Assembly (NCBI GenBank): GCA_030568195.1 | Contig: JAJLTO010000005.1 | Location: 744,001-808,000 of the forward strand | Length of the DNA stretch: 64,000 bases | Reading direction: 5' to 3' | From: Dipodascopsis uninucleata var. uninucleata | Taxonomy: Eukaryota > Ascomycota > Lipomycetes > Lipomycetales > Lipomycetaceae | Shown: in pieces, positions 52,701-61,672 of the stretch | How positions within the stretch are numbered: position 1 is the stretch's first letter | Layout: each line of letters begins with the position of its first letter | Notes under the pieces: model-generated | What the model was told of the DNA's origin: nothing | The model's database searches: none | What the model saw: the letters and a program-made list of their open reading frames with translations, nothing else | Position numbers and translations under genes: made by a program

Positions 52701-52935
52701 AAGATTATTTCCTTGGGTCCATTATGCACCTCTTTCTTTAGGTCTTAACGAGGGATTCGAGATATTAAGGTTCTTTTTAGAGAACGATGTCTCCGCTAAA
52801 TATATAGCTGATCAGTCTAGAAAATGGACAAACAAGGCATTGAGGAAAGAAGATATGGAAGTATATTTTTTTAGGCTACTGTTAGAATATGGACGTCTAA
52901 TTGACGATAACAGAGATTCACTTGGATGTATATAG
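49797..52935 (+). CDS. Multi-pass membrane GT90 (CAP10-domain) glycosyltransferase
   Basis: Golgi-type membrane protein with a C-terminal CAP10/GT90 domain; Cryptococcus Cap10 and relatives transfer xylose or related sugars to surface glycans, but substrate cannot be read here. Exons 49797-50084 and 50200-52935 (intron 115 nt, GTAAGT to TTCAG, phase 0) give 1,007 residues. The N-terminal third holds about eight hydrophobic helices. A lumenal region follows with GTWFEKSLESMFGGFVKFLP. The GT90 core (about 620-990) has KKPLLYWRGSTTGLHAVGGY, SGHRQRTVKYF, KYKYLLDLDGNSFSTRFYAF and WHDERLFPWVHYAPLSLGLN. A roughly 100-residue Ser/Asp/Lys insert splits the core (about 720-810). This big membrane-plus-GT90 layout is common in filamentous fungi. 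Confidence 0.88.
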
Positions 52936-53332
52936 TAGTCATGAGATGTTGTTTATCGAAGCCTCGTTTTTTGAGGTTGTTTTCTATTTAATATTTTTGT
53001 TAATATTCATTGTGACACCGAGAAATATTGTATAATTCGCTCTTTAGTCCTGTTAGGTTGTTATTTTCTACAAAAGAACTTAATGGTTTCGCATTCTCGT
53101 TTGCAGTTGATCCTATTTCTTATCACCTTTATATTGCATCTTGATAATTTGGTTTTTAATGTTTTGCTTAGCTTTTTTTGTATATTATACGAAATTTGAT
53201 ATTGGAACTCTAGTAATAATAGTATCTATCATAATCATGCTCTAAGAAATTTCCAAATAAAATCCTATTTTACCTATCCAATATAGCATAGTAAGACTGA
53301 AAGAGGTCTATGCCTTTATGCAGGAAAGTATA
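52936..53332. other. Convergent intergenic region between GT90 and DHR1
   Basis: About 400 bp, T-rich. A stem AGCCTC/GAGGTT with a 7-nt loop at 52960-52978 lies 25 nt after the GT90 stop and is followed by T runs. Confidence 0.5.
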
Positions 53333-56300
53333 CTACAAATTTTTGATCAAGTTGGCCAACTGCTTTCCAGTCACTGTGGCTAATGGTTTGAAACGTAACT
53401 TTCTTTTAGTATACTCCTCAACCTCTGCTGAACGAGCATTACTCTGCTGAATACTGTTGTATACAAAGAAGGAAGGCATATCAATTGCACGTGTCATTTG
53501 ATTTGAAGAAAGCAATACTGAACTAGGGTGAATAAATATAGGTGTCTCATATTCATAAACGCACGAGCGATCTATTATCCCTTTAGTCACGAAACTGCTA
53601 TTCTTCTGGAATGTATACTGATTAAGTCGGAGGTAAGGAATATCAGTCACTCTGAGTTTCTTCTTGCCACCATAAGTTATGGAACTATCATTCAAGTCGA
53701 AACCTGCCACTAGATCGGCACGTATAACAACCTGATCTATAAATCCAGCGGCTACCATCTGCTTCAATGCTTTTACTTGAACGGCTGAAGGAGTGGACAA
53801 TTTAGCTGCCTTATTTGCATCCACAGATGTCCCAATATAATTTATCGTGATATTTACTAATTGCTTTCTCAATTTTTGTATTTCCTCCATTGACTGAAAG
53901 ATTCTGTTAGTATTTATGCAAATGTATACAAGATCAAAAATATCTATATGTTGAATATTTACCTTCTCACGCAAAAAATTATTGTAGCAAAATTCTGATT
54001 TTTTGGATTCATATTCATACGCACAAATAACACTTAACATCTTCATGACGTCCGATGATTCATCAAGACCAGCGAACTTTCTTTGTACAACGTAGAATTC
54101 TTTTAATCGCTTTCGTCTCTCATCCATATGGTCCTCATTCTCATTATCATCGATATCAACGCCAAGTTCATGCTCAGATAAGAATGGATCCCCCACTGAA
54201 AGACCAGCAACAATAGCAATCATATAATAAATACAATTGAACTGCTGACCAATCGCTAACATCTTTGCGAACCTCGGTGCCAGTGGAAACATACTCATTG
54301 TTTTTCCTAGTTGTGTAAGCGAGCTCTTGCTATTCAACGCACCCAGGTGATACAGCAGCTTTTCTGCAACGGCAAGAGTACCTCTTTCTGGAGGTGTCGG
54401 AAAAGGAAAGTTGACTATAGTATCTATTCCCATGCTCTTCATTTGCAGCACAATTCCATCAATTGGCATCCTGAGAACTTCCGGTTTCGAAAAATTTGGG
54501 AATTCATTTTCGTAGACAGCTGAAGAGTATAGTCTATAACAATGACCCGGACCAGTTCTTCCTGCTCTACCAGACCTTTGAGAAGCGCTGGCCTTACTAA
54601 TCCAACCAACATCAAATCTTTGTACTCCAGTATCTATATCATAATGGCGCTCTTTTGCTCTACCGCAATCAACAACGTATCTGATACCAGGTATCGTTAA
54701 ACTAGTTTCTGCAACATTCGTTGCCACAACACAGAGACGAGATCCTACAGGAGGCTCTTGAAATATTCGAAGCTGTTGAGAGGTCGGTAGCAATGAGTAA
54801 AGCGGTAATACATGGATAGGACCCGTGTTGATGTCGTCTGTCTGTTCTTCAAAGCCATCCTCCTCTGATTCATCTGATTCCTCTATCTCATCTGTATCTT
54901 CAAGATCTAACATGTATGTATTCTCTATAACTGTATCTCCCATATCTATATCTTCAGTTTCCACCACGGCCTCACCTGGGGCAAGCACGAGCGAGGCATC
55001 ATCTTCACTGATATTTGATCTATATGATTTATCAGGGAATGCCTTTCGTAAGCGTTTGCAGAAATGGGTGATCTCATTTTGGCCTGTCAAGAATACTAAA
55101 ATCCCCCCAGGCGGAAGTCTTTCATGAATCTTACTAACCTTCTTAAATGCTTCATCAAGATATTCGACTGCAGTTCTCCTGCTAAAATGATTTGCAACAG
55201 GATACTGCCTAGCTTCAATATTTAAAACAGGAGGAACAGAATTAAATAGTACACTATTGTCTGAAAAGTCTTTGACTCGCAGAGTAGCAGACATTATGAC
55301 CAACTTCAAAGGCTTTACTTTGGACTGTGGTTCTTTACTCATTTCATAACGGAGCTTCAAAACACGACTCAGAACTCCAATCAAAATGTCAGTATTCACA
55401 CTGCGTTCATGCGCTTCATCAACAATAATGCATGAATATTTGCTCAATGTGAAGTCGTGAGTCAACTCGCGAAGAAGCACTCCATCAGTCATAAATTTAA
55501 TAGCAGTATTATCCTTGGTATTCTGTTCAAACCTGACTTGATAAGCTACTTTATCTCTATGGCCCTCCCCAAGTTCCTCAGCAACACGCTTTGCTATACT
55601 CACAGCAGCAACCCTTCGTGGTTGCGTGATACCAATCATTCCCGGGTTGTCGCTCTTCGAGTCACCAAAGCCAGCTTCAAGAAGGAACTGTGGTACTTGA
55701 GTAGTTTTTCCGCTACCTGTCTCTCCACATATAATCACGCAATGATTATTGAAGATGGCTTCCATGATTCTATGTTCCTCTTGTAATACAGGTAATAAAA
55801 TTCGTCCCGTTTGAATAGAAGGATCGCGCTTTACTTGCACGTAATAAGACTTTCTGGACAAAGCATCAGGATTTGTAACAATTTCTGGAGGTGGAGAAAT
55901 ACGATCCTCATTTCGCACAACAGGCTCGTAGTCGATATCTAACTTAGGAAGAGAATTTATATTTGAGAGATTCTCTGTCTCGCCGCCTCTAATTTGATTC
56001 TCTGCCCATTTCTTGAAATCTTCACCACGAGACACCGCATTATCTTCTTCTTCTTCTTCTTCTTCTTCTTCTTCTTCTTCTTCTTCTTCTTCTTCTTCTT
56101 CTTCTTCTTCTTCTTCTTCTTCTTCTTCCTCATCTTCCTCATCTTCTTCCTCATTTTTCCCCTCTTCATCTTCATCGTCATTATCATTATCATCATCATC
56201 TACTTCTTCTTCATCCTCTTCCTTCTCTATCTCTTCATTTTCGTCATTATAAGCTCCATATACTCCTGTATGAATATAATCTACATATTTGGATGCCTTT

Positions 56301-57433
56301 ACTTTAGGTCCCATATATGCATCATCAGAAAATCCAAACCATTCATCATATTCATTTTCCACGGGATCAGAACAATCAGCATCTGAGGCAGACGATTCTT
56401 CATATCCAATAACTTCAGCAATATCAGCTTGACCAGTCTCTGATTCAACGTCAGAGTCTTCCGACATGTCAGAAACATGGATATCAATTCCCTCAAGATG
56501 CGCTTTCTTGATTTTACGTAGCTTCTCTTGTTCCAATCGGGCCCGCCATGTGTATGGGATATTCTGCTTACGTTTACCATTGGCAATGGTAGGGGCGACC
56601 AATTTGGTTCGCTTCTGCAGATTAGTAAAGCCGAATCCAGTCGATCCACTAAAACTTCTTGTCACATCGCTAGCTGAATGAATAGAGTCTCTCTTTGGCA
56701 TGTCTTCACTATTTGTATCTCCTGAGTCGATCGCTAATTGATCATCAATATTTATAAGTGCTGATGTACTCTTCATCGTAGTCTCAGGGAAAATAGTTTC
56801 ACTTCTGACGTCAACTTCCGCTATAGTACGCTTTCGTGAGGCATCAGATATATACAATGGTTCTGATAATTCCTTAACCGAATCTATTCTAGTATATAAA
56901 GAAACAGGAACTTCATTTTGTGAATCATAGTCCAATAAATCTTCCTCAGATGGGCTGTTCTCATATTCCTTTATTTTAGATTCACTACTGTTTGTACCAA
57001 GGGTCTTCAAGCTTTGAAGAAGTGAAGTATCAAACTTTGAAGTAGACAATTTTTGCATAAGAATTTTTCGCTCCTCTCGTTTAAGCTGTCGCTCTATATA
57101 CTTTTCTAATCGTTTTGCTTTTGTTCTCGTGAGCTTTGATTCGGGTTTTCTTAACAATTGCTCCAATTCAGTGCGCTTAATTGCCTTTTCTTCTTCAGTC
57201 ATAGGTACCAGTACAGGAGCATTCGGATCACTCTCTATGATTTGTATTGTGCTAGCATTACTTATTTTCTCTATACAACCAGATCCAGAATACTTAGAAT
57301 CCGCTGCACTATTCTCATCTCCTTGATCTGGTCTTCGCACAGCTCGAGATTGTCGGGCTTGCTTGAGTTTTCTCTGCTTAGCCAGTGTGCCTGCTCTGGC
57401 CTTGGCATTAAATCTCTCACGATATTTTCCCAT
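53333..57433 (-). CDS. DHR1: DEAH-box RNA helicase Dhr1/Ecm16 (DHX37)
   Basis: Nucleolar helicase that displaces U3 snoRNA from pre-18S rRNA. Exons 57433-53963 and 53893-53333 give 1,343 residues (yeast 1,267). The N-terminus is basic (MGKYRERFNAKARAGTLAKQ). An acidic region near 370-470 includes about 29 Glu in a row from a GAA microsatellite. The helicase core has GETGSGKTTQ (about 570), DEAH (about 672), SAT, and QRSGRAGRTGPGHCYRLYS (near 950), then HA2 and OB-fold parts. An acidic insert lies near 840-880. The 69-nt intron (GTAAAT, TACTAAC, TTTCAG) has no in-frame stop; removing it restores NFLREK-SMEEIQKLRKQL. RRPE-like elements lie 75-105 bp upstream. Confidence 0.95.
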   Translation of the reverse strand: MGKYRERFNAKARAGTLAKQRKLKQARQSRAVRRPDQGDENSAADSKYSGSGCIEKISNASTIQIIESDPNAPVLVPMTEEEKAIKRTELEQLLRKPESKLTRTKAKRLEKYIERQLKREERKILMQKLSTSKFDTSLLQSLKTLGTNSSESKIKEYENSPSEEDLLDYDSQNEVPVSLYTRIDSVKELSEPLYISDASRKRTIAEVDVRSETIFPETTMKSTSALINIDDQLAIDSGDTNSEDMPKRDSIHSASDVTRSFSGSTGFGFTNLQKRTKLVAPTIANGKRKQNIPYTWRARLEQEKLRKIKKAHLEGIDIHVSDMSEDSDVESETGQADIAEVIGYEESSASDADCSDPVENEYDEWFGFSDDAYMGPKVKASKYVDYIHTGVYGAYNDENEEIEKEEDEEEVDDDDNDNDDEDEEGKNEEEDEEDEEEEEEEEEEEEEEEEEEEEEEEEEEEEEDNAVSRGEDFKKWAENQIRGGETENLSNINSLPKLDIDYEPVVRNEDRISPPPEIVTNPDALSRKSYYVQVKRDPSIQTGRILLPVLQEEHRIMEAIFNNHCVIICGETGSGKTTQVPQFLLEAGFGDSKSDNPGMIGITQPRRVAAVSIAKRVAEELGEGHRDKVAYQVRFEQNTKDNTAIKFMTDGVLLRELTHDFTLSKYSCIIVDEAHERSVNTDILIGVLSRVLKLRYEMSKEPQSKVKPLKLVIMSATLRVKDFSDNSVLFNSVPPVLNIEARQYPVANHFSRRTAVEYLDEAFKKVSKIHERLPPGGILVFLTGQNEITHFCKRLRKAFPDKSYRSNISEDDASLVLAPGEAVVETEDIDMGDTVIENTYMLDLEDTDEIEESDESEEDGFEEQTDDINTGPIHVLPLYSLLPTSQQLRIFQEPPVGSRLCVVATNVAETSLTIPGIRYVVDCGRAKERHYDIDTGVQRFDVGWISKASASQRSGRAGRTGPGHCYRLYSSAVYENEFPNFSKPEVLRMPIDGIVLQMKSMGIDTIVNFPFPTPPERGTLAVAEKLLYHLGALNSKSSLTQLGKTMSMFPLAPRFAKMLAIGQQFNCIYYMIAIVAGLSVGDPFLSEHELGVDIDDNENEDHMDERRKRLKEFYVVQRKFAGLDESSDVMKMLSVICAYEYESKKSEFCYNNFLREKVNIQHIDIFDLVYICINTNRIFQSMEEIQKLRKQLVNITINYIGTSVDANKAAKLSTPSAVQVKALKQMVAAGFIDQVVIRADLVAGFDLNDSSITYGGKKKLRVTDIPYLRLNQYTFQKNSSFVTKGIIDRSCVYEYETPIFIHPSSVLLSSNQMTRAIDMPSFFVYNSIQQSNARSAEVEEYTKRKLRFKPLATVTGKQLANLIKNL
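56043..56128. repeat. Trinucleotide microsatellite (TCT/GAA), about 28 units, in DHR1 coding sequence
   Basis: Uninterrupted TTC repeats on the plus strand, read as GAA (Glu) by DHR1 on the minus strand. Flanking sequence is imperfect acidic-codon repeat. Array length may vary between strains or be mis-assembled. Confidence 0.95.
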
Positions 57434-57506
57434 ATCTCCCTTAGCCTGAATTCATTTATATTACGATTACACTGTTGCTGTTACGTTTTCCAAAAGGTAT
57501 GAAGCT

Positions 57507-57538
57507 CGAAAATTTTTGAAGGTTCAGAAATTTTTTAG
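57507..57538. promoter_or_regulatory. Two RRPE-like elements in the DHR1/ATS1 divergent promoter
   Basis: CGAAAATTTTTGAAG (57507-57521) and CAGAAATTTTTTAG (57525-57538) lie 74-105 bp before DHR1 in a 246-bp shared promoter. The first is close to the RRPE consensus TGAAAATTTTT. Confidence 0.5.
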
Positions 57539-57679
57539 TGTTTTGGGAAGTTGGGAATTTCAATAGAATTTATTTTTCACTAAACAAAATTCTTCGTCGA
57601 CTTTCGACTGTCCAAATCAAGTTTGATTAACCTGCTGACACAGCATAATGAAATGCACATTAGATGACCAAATCGTACG

Positions 57680-58858
57680 ATGAGTAGCAAGCAATGTCTG
57701 GAATCAACTCAGGCCTCTAAAAGATTGAGTATTTACTCGTTTGGATCAAATTCAAAATGCCAGCTCTCGCAACCTGGAGGGAGTGATCTATACATACCAA
57801 CATTGGTACCAGCAGCAGTAAGATTTTCTTCAAAACCTGCTGACAAAGTGATCATTAGATCTAATGGAAACCATACACTGCTACTATATGGTGGATATGT
57901 ATATTGCACAGGTGATAATACATACGGACAGTGTTTTCAACCAACAGATATTGACCTGCTAGAGACTTTCAAGGAAGTACCTCTCTCTATATGGACAACA
58001 ATAGAATCTAGTCCTTGCTTCATAAGCGCTGGATGGGAATTTTCTATGATAGTCGTGGATCAAAAATCTAGTTCGGGCATAGACGCTGAACAAAAGATTC
58101 TGGTGGCTGGTTATGGACCGAAAGGTGAATTAGGTCTTGGTAAAGGCAGGCTTTTAGCTAAATCTCCAGAGACTATTCCAGAATTTCCACCTACAGGTAG
58201 GAGAATCATTGATGTTGCATCTGGAATTGCACATACAGTCTTCCTTCTTGATGATGGAACTCTTTGGGGAGTTGGCCATTCTAGAAAGGGACAGCTCGGA
58301 AAGATACCAGGTGTTCAAAAATGCTCATGGAATGTTGTTCAAATCGAGATAGAAAATTATTTACCAGCAAAGATCTCATGTGGTCGAGATTTTACTGCAA
58401 TGATAGATAGGCATGGAAAAATCCAGATCCTTCTAGATGTTACGATGGATAATTTTGGCATAATTGATAGTATCAAGTCTGCTTCATTAGACAAAACTAG
58501 ACTGTGGAAAGACTTCCAAACTGGCTGGACGTCAATTCATGTCCTACTTGATTCAGGTAAAATCATTTCATGGGGTAGCAATTCGCATGGTCAATTTATG
58601 CCTACTGGGGTACCGAAAGTTCTACAAATGGCTTGTGGTAGTGAGCATACTATAGCGCTATGTGTTGATAGGAAAATATACGCTTGGGGGTGGGGAGAGC
58701 ATGGTAACTGCGGCAATACTGTCAACAAAAGCTTGGGGTTAGTCGATATTTGTACAGCTACTGTAGTCCATGAACTGCCATTAGTATCAAGTACATCAGA
58801 TCTTGGTGCTGGCTGTGCCACATCTTGGATAGTTGAACGAACTAACTTGAATTTCTAG
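57680..58858 (+). CDS. ATS1: RCC1-repeat protein, Ats1-like
   Basis: Beta-propeller protein of the RCC1 fold. Yeast Ats1 pairs with Kti11 in diphthamide synthesis and Elongator-linked tRNA modification; that role is inferred. Single exon, 392 residues (yeast Ats1 333). Repeat signatures: IYSFGSNSKCQLSQPGG near the start, VYCTGDNTYGQC, VAGYGPKGELGLGKG, LWGVGHSRKGQLGK, IISWGSNSHGQF and IYAWGWGEHGNCG. Between them are CGxxHT-like positions (SNGNHTLLL, ASGIAHTVFLLDDG, CGSEHTIALC). The N-terminus and length fit Ats1 better than the larger Ran-GEF RCC1, but other cytosolic RCC1 proteins remain possible. Converges on DGAT1 with a 123-bp gap. Confidence 0.75.
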   Translation: MSSKQCLESTQASKRLSIYSFGSNSKCQLSQPGGSDLYIPTLVPAAVRFSSKPADKVIIRSNGNHTLLLYGGYVYCTGDNTYGQCFQPTDIDLLETFKEVPLSIWTTIESSPCFISAGWEFSMIVVDQKSSSGIDAEQKILVAGYGPKGELGLGKGRLLAKSPETIPEFPPTGRRIIDVASGIAHTVFLLDDGTLWGVGHSRKGQLGKIPGVQKCSWNVVQIEIENYLPAKISCGRDFTAMIDRHGKIQILLDVTMDNFGIIDSIKSASLDKTRLWKDFQTGWTSIHVLLDSGKIISWGSNSHGQFMPTGVPKVLQMACGSEHTIALCVDRKIYAWGWGEHGNCGNTVNKSLGLVDICTATVVHELPLVSSTSDLGAGCATSWIVERTNLNF

Positions 58859-58981
58859 ACACGATAGACAGTGAGATGCTGATGTTTGTATCTAAAAGGA
58901 TGTGAATATTTAACTCAATAAATATAAATACATTATAGAAAAAGTGATAAACATATCTGAATTAGAATGAATGCTGTTTTC

Positions 58982-60804
58982 TTAAAGGTTTTTAATAGAT
59001 CCACTTTTAACGTTCCATGCAAAATAATACAATAAAACACCTAATGGTTGACCAATAAAAAAGCTCAACCAAAATATGTAGTTTCCTACTATACCGCCAC
59101 CATTCATATGCTCTAATGGAGCAGTAGCCTGAATCAAAGGTATTTGAAGAATCATTGATGTAAAGGCAACACCTATTATATTATGCGTCGGAATGCCCAC
59201 CAACAGTTCATGCAATACTGCAGAAACAAAGAAAACCATAACAGACGCTGTAGCAGGCTTCCATCCTCGTCTCACTAAAGGTACATATATATGACGTCTA
59301 AAGTAATTTGTGACTGGCTTATTCCATAGCTTCCAATATTCGCCTACCGATCGCGAATTCCACCAAGCTTCATAGAACTCACGATCTCCAAATCGCATGA
59401 CCTCTGCAAGCGCATTCAATGCGCTCTGGAAAAAGCAGAAAAATCTGTTAATTAGTATACAATAATTAGCATTTGACCATGATACTTCGTAGTAGCACTT
59501 TTACGCTCACCCTATAAGCCAGATGGCCATACTGACTGTTGCTAACTTGAAAAGACGCTCAGCAATACCAACGAAATGCAGAGAGTGGAAATGTATCAGA
59601 CTATGCTCTAGTATTGGAACAGCGTATTGTGCTGATAACAACCATATGCAGAACATTGATCCGATAATCTCTAGCATCCGCTTAACAAAGAATACAGGTC
59701 TGAATGCCGGTGATCTTGGGTATACAGGTTGATAAACTAAAGTAGGCGCCCACCAAAAGTATGTAAGATTTGAAAAAGTTAGGTTTCTAGGGTAGGTCGC
59801 AGATGCATAGATTTCTGGCGGTTTTTCTGAATGCAACAGACCCTCTCGAAGGTCACGATTCGTAAGAGCATAGGATGCTACTTTGAGACAGACAATAACT
59901 GCATGCAATTCACAAAGTGTTCCCACAAGTGGATTGTAGATATGAAAATATACAACAATTGTTGTAAGGACCAGACATGTTATTGAATTAACAGAGTGTA
60001 GAAAGACAATAAATCTCCAAAGATGTTTTGGTCTCGGCTTAAGAGCCTCCACAATCGTTTGTGACTTTCCTAGTTCTTCTTGCTTAGCCTTGGACTTGTT
60101 TTCTCGGTTCTTTTGAGCCCGCAATATATATCCCATTACAGGAGCCGCAGCTGCTTTTTCAATTATTATTGCAACGAATAAATGCAGAGGAATAATGCCA
60201 GTAAGAAGAATTCCAAAGCAGATATCCTTCTTAGATATTCCACTTTGAGAGAACCGTATCAATACACCATACTTTATTACAAGATTAGTATTACATTGAA
60301 ATATTTCTCTTTATTCTATTAGATCATAACGCACCTTGATAAAATTTTCAATTACTAGTCGCAGGTTACTGACAGCTATATGAAATAAAGAAATAGCAGT
60401 TAGTATATAAAAAGCTATAATGGCATATCAATCCAAAAATATCTACCCAAGACTATAATAGTAAGGTTTCGGAAACCAACAAAACTTGGAGTTGGTGTAG
60501 TAGAATCTCTTGATAGGATGCTTGATCGGCTCACTGAATGAATAGGATATATGTGTGTCGTATTATTAGGATTCTTGGATCCTATTGAATTAGTTATTTG
60601 AACCTCGGTAACATCATAAGCGTCTTCACAACTATCTGCATTCTCATTCTCGACCTCTGCTTCAGAATCGGATTTCTTTCCAGCTAATATCCGCCTTTCC
60701 TGTAGTCCACTTGTGGCTATTTCAGCGCGACCAGTAGAATATGACCTAACCGAGCCATCGTTGACATCTTTAATAGAGTCTGCTGATGTTTCCGAGCAGC
60801 TCAT
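58982..60804 (-). CDS. DGAT1: Diacylglycerol O-acyltransferase DGAT1 (MBOAT family)
   Basis: ER multi-pass enzyme that makes triacylglycerol from diacylglycerol and acyl-CoA. Exons 60804-60447, 60375-60335, 60271-59511, 59444-58982 give 540 residues. The first ATG is 60804; the frame runs further up without ATG. The N-terminus is polar and Ser-rich. Exon 2 is only 41 nt and joins TIIVL to AVSNLRLVIENFIK then YGVLIRF, the usual family segment. Motifs: NLTYFWWAPTLVYQPVYPRS, FGDREFYEAWWNS, YWKLWNKPV, and the MBOAT His in SAVLHELLVG. The last segment has GQPLGVLLYYFAW. Nine or so membrane helices are expected. FYxDWWN and plant/animal-like NLTYFxxAPTLxY favour DGAT1 over the sterol esterifying Are1/Are2 branch. 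Confidence 0.92.
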
Positions 60805-61672
60805 CTTGGCGGCCTGTTGAGATTCGATGCAAAACAAAGAAACCGTTATTAACGCAAACAATAGTTATAATTAGTTGAAAATTAATCGAAGGACCATGAG
60901 AAGAGTAGCTGATGGTACCAGTCAAGCCTGTTTTACCAATGCGATTCGCTCTATTGCAGCGCAGTTTATTATGATACTATCAGTCCCGATTTCGCGTCTG
61001 GTAAACTGTCGCTGCTCTATCCGTCAATATCCGTCTCTTAAAAGTCAGATCTTGAATCCTAAGAGTGCAAGACTCTGATTATCTGAATCTGAAGATCGTG
61101 AACAACTTGCAGATTATTTTATTTTTTTTGTTTATTTGTGAGTTCTGGAAAATCACTGTGACATTAAATAACAAAATATCCTTTTTGTATTCTGTCAATA
61201 GTCTGAAACCTTCATTTCCCGCCTACTCTTTCTGCGATCTTTAATTTTCCGTCTAATCGACGTTTAAGCGAGTACGGCGCACCAGTTGCATATATATATA
61301 GTAATGATGGATTAATATCATATCTGTGAAAGCATTATAACTATGTGCAGGGTCATACCCTTAACCAATGACATGACGTGGGAAATAAATTACAGTAAAC
61401 TAGGTATGTATTTATGAGAACATAGTGCCTGAAGAGACCATGGCGTTAGTGTTCTTTACTACTCGAAATAGAAGTGATAGGTTAGTAGACCTCAATTATC
61501 GAATTCAGTATTTAGCATGACTGCTCAAACAAATTCGGGACAAATCCGGTGAATGAAAGAAATGTTCGGTATAAAGGAATAGTGAACTAACCCCAAGATA
61601 CATTGTTACATCATAATTATATATTTATGCGTATTTCGAAATATATTACGAAATGATAGAGTACATCGTCAA
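60805..61672. other. Upstream region of DGAT1 and 3' flank of RAD30
   Basis: About 870 bp. An upstream intron in the DGAT1 leader is possible (CAACAG at about 60816). The plus-strand frame at 60875 is not supported. No repeat or RNA gene seen. Confidence 0.45.

Noticed and set aside
56013-56386. Poly-Ser and poly-Phe plus-strand frames across the TTC repeat.
   Set aside because: Both are shadows of the GAA repeat in DHR1.
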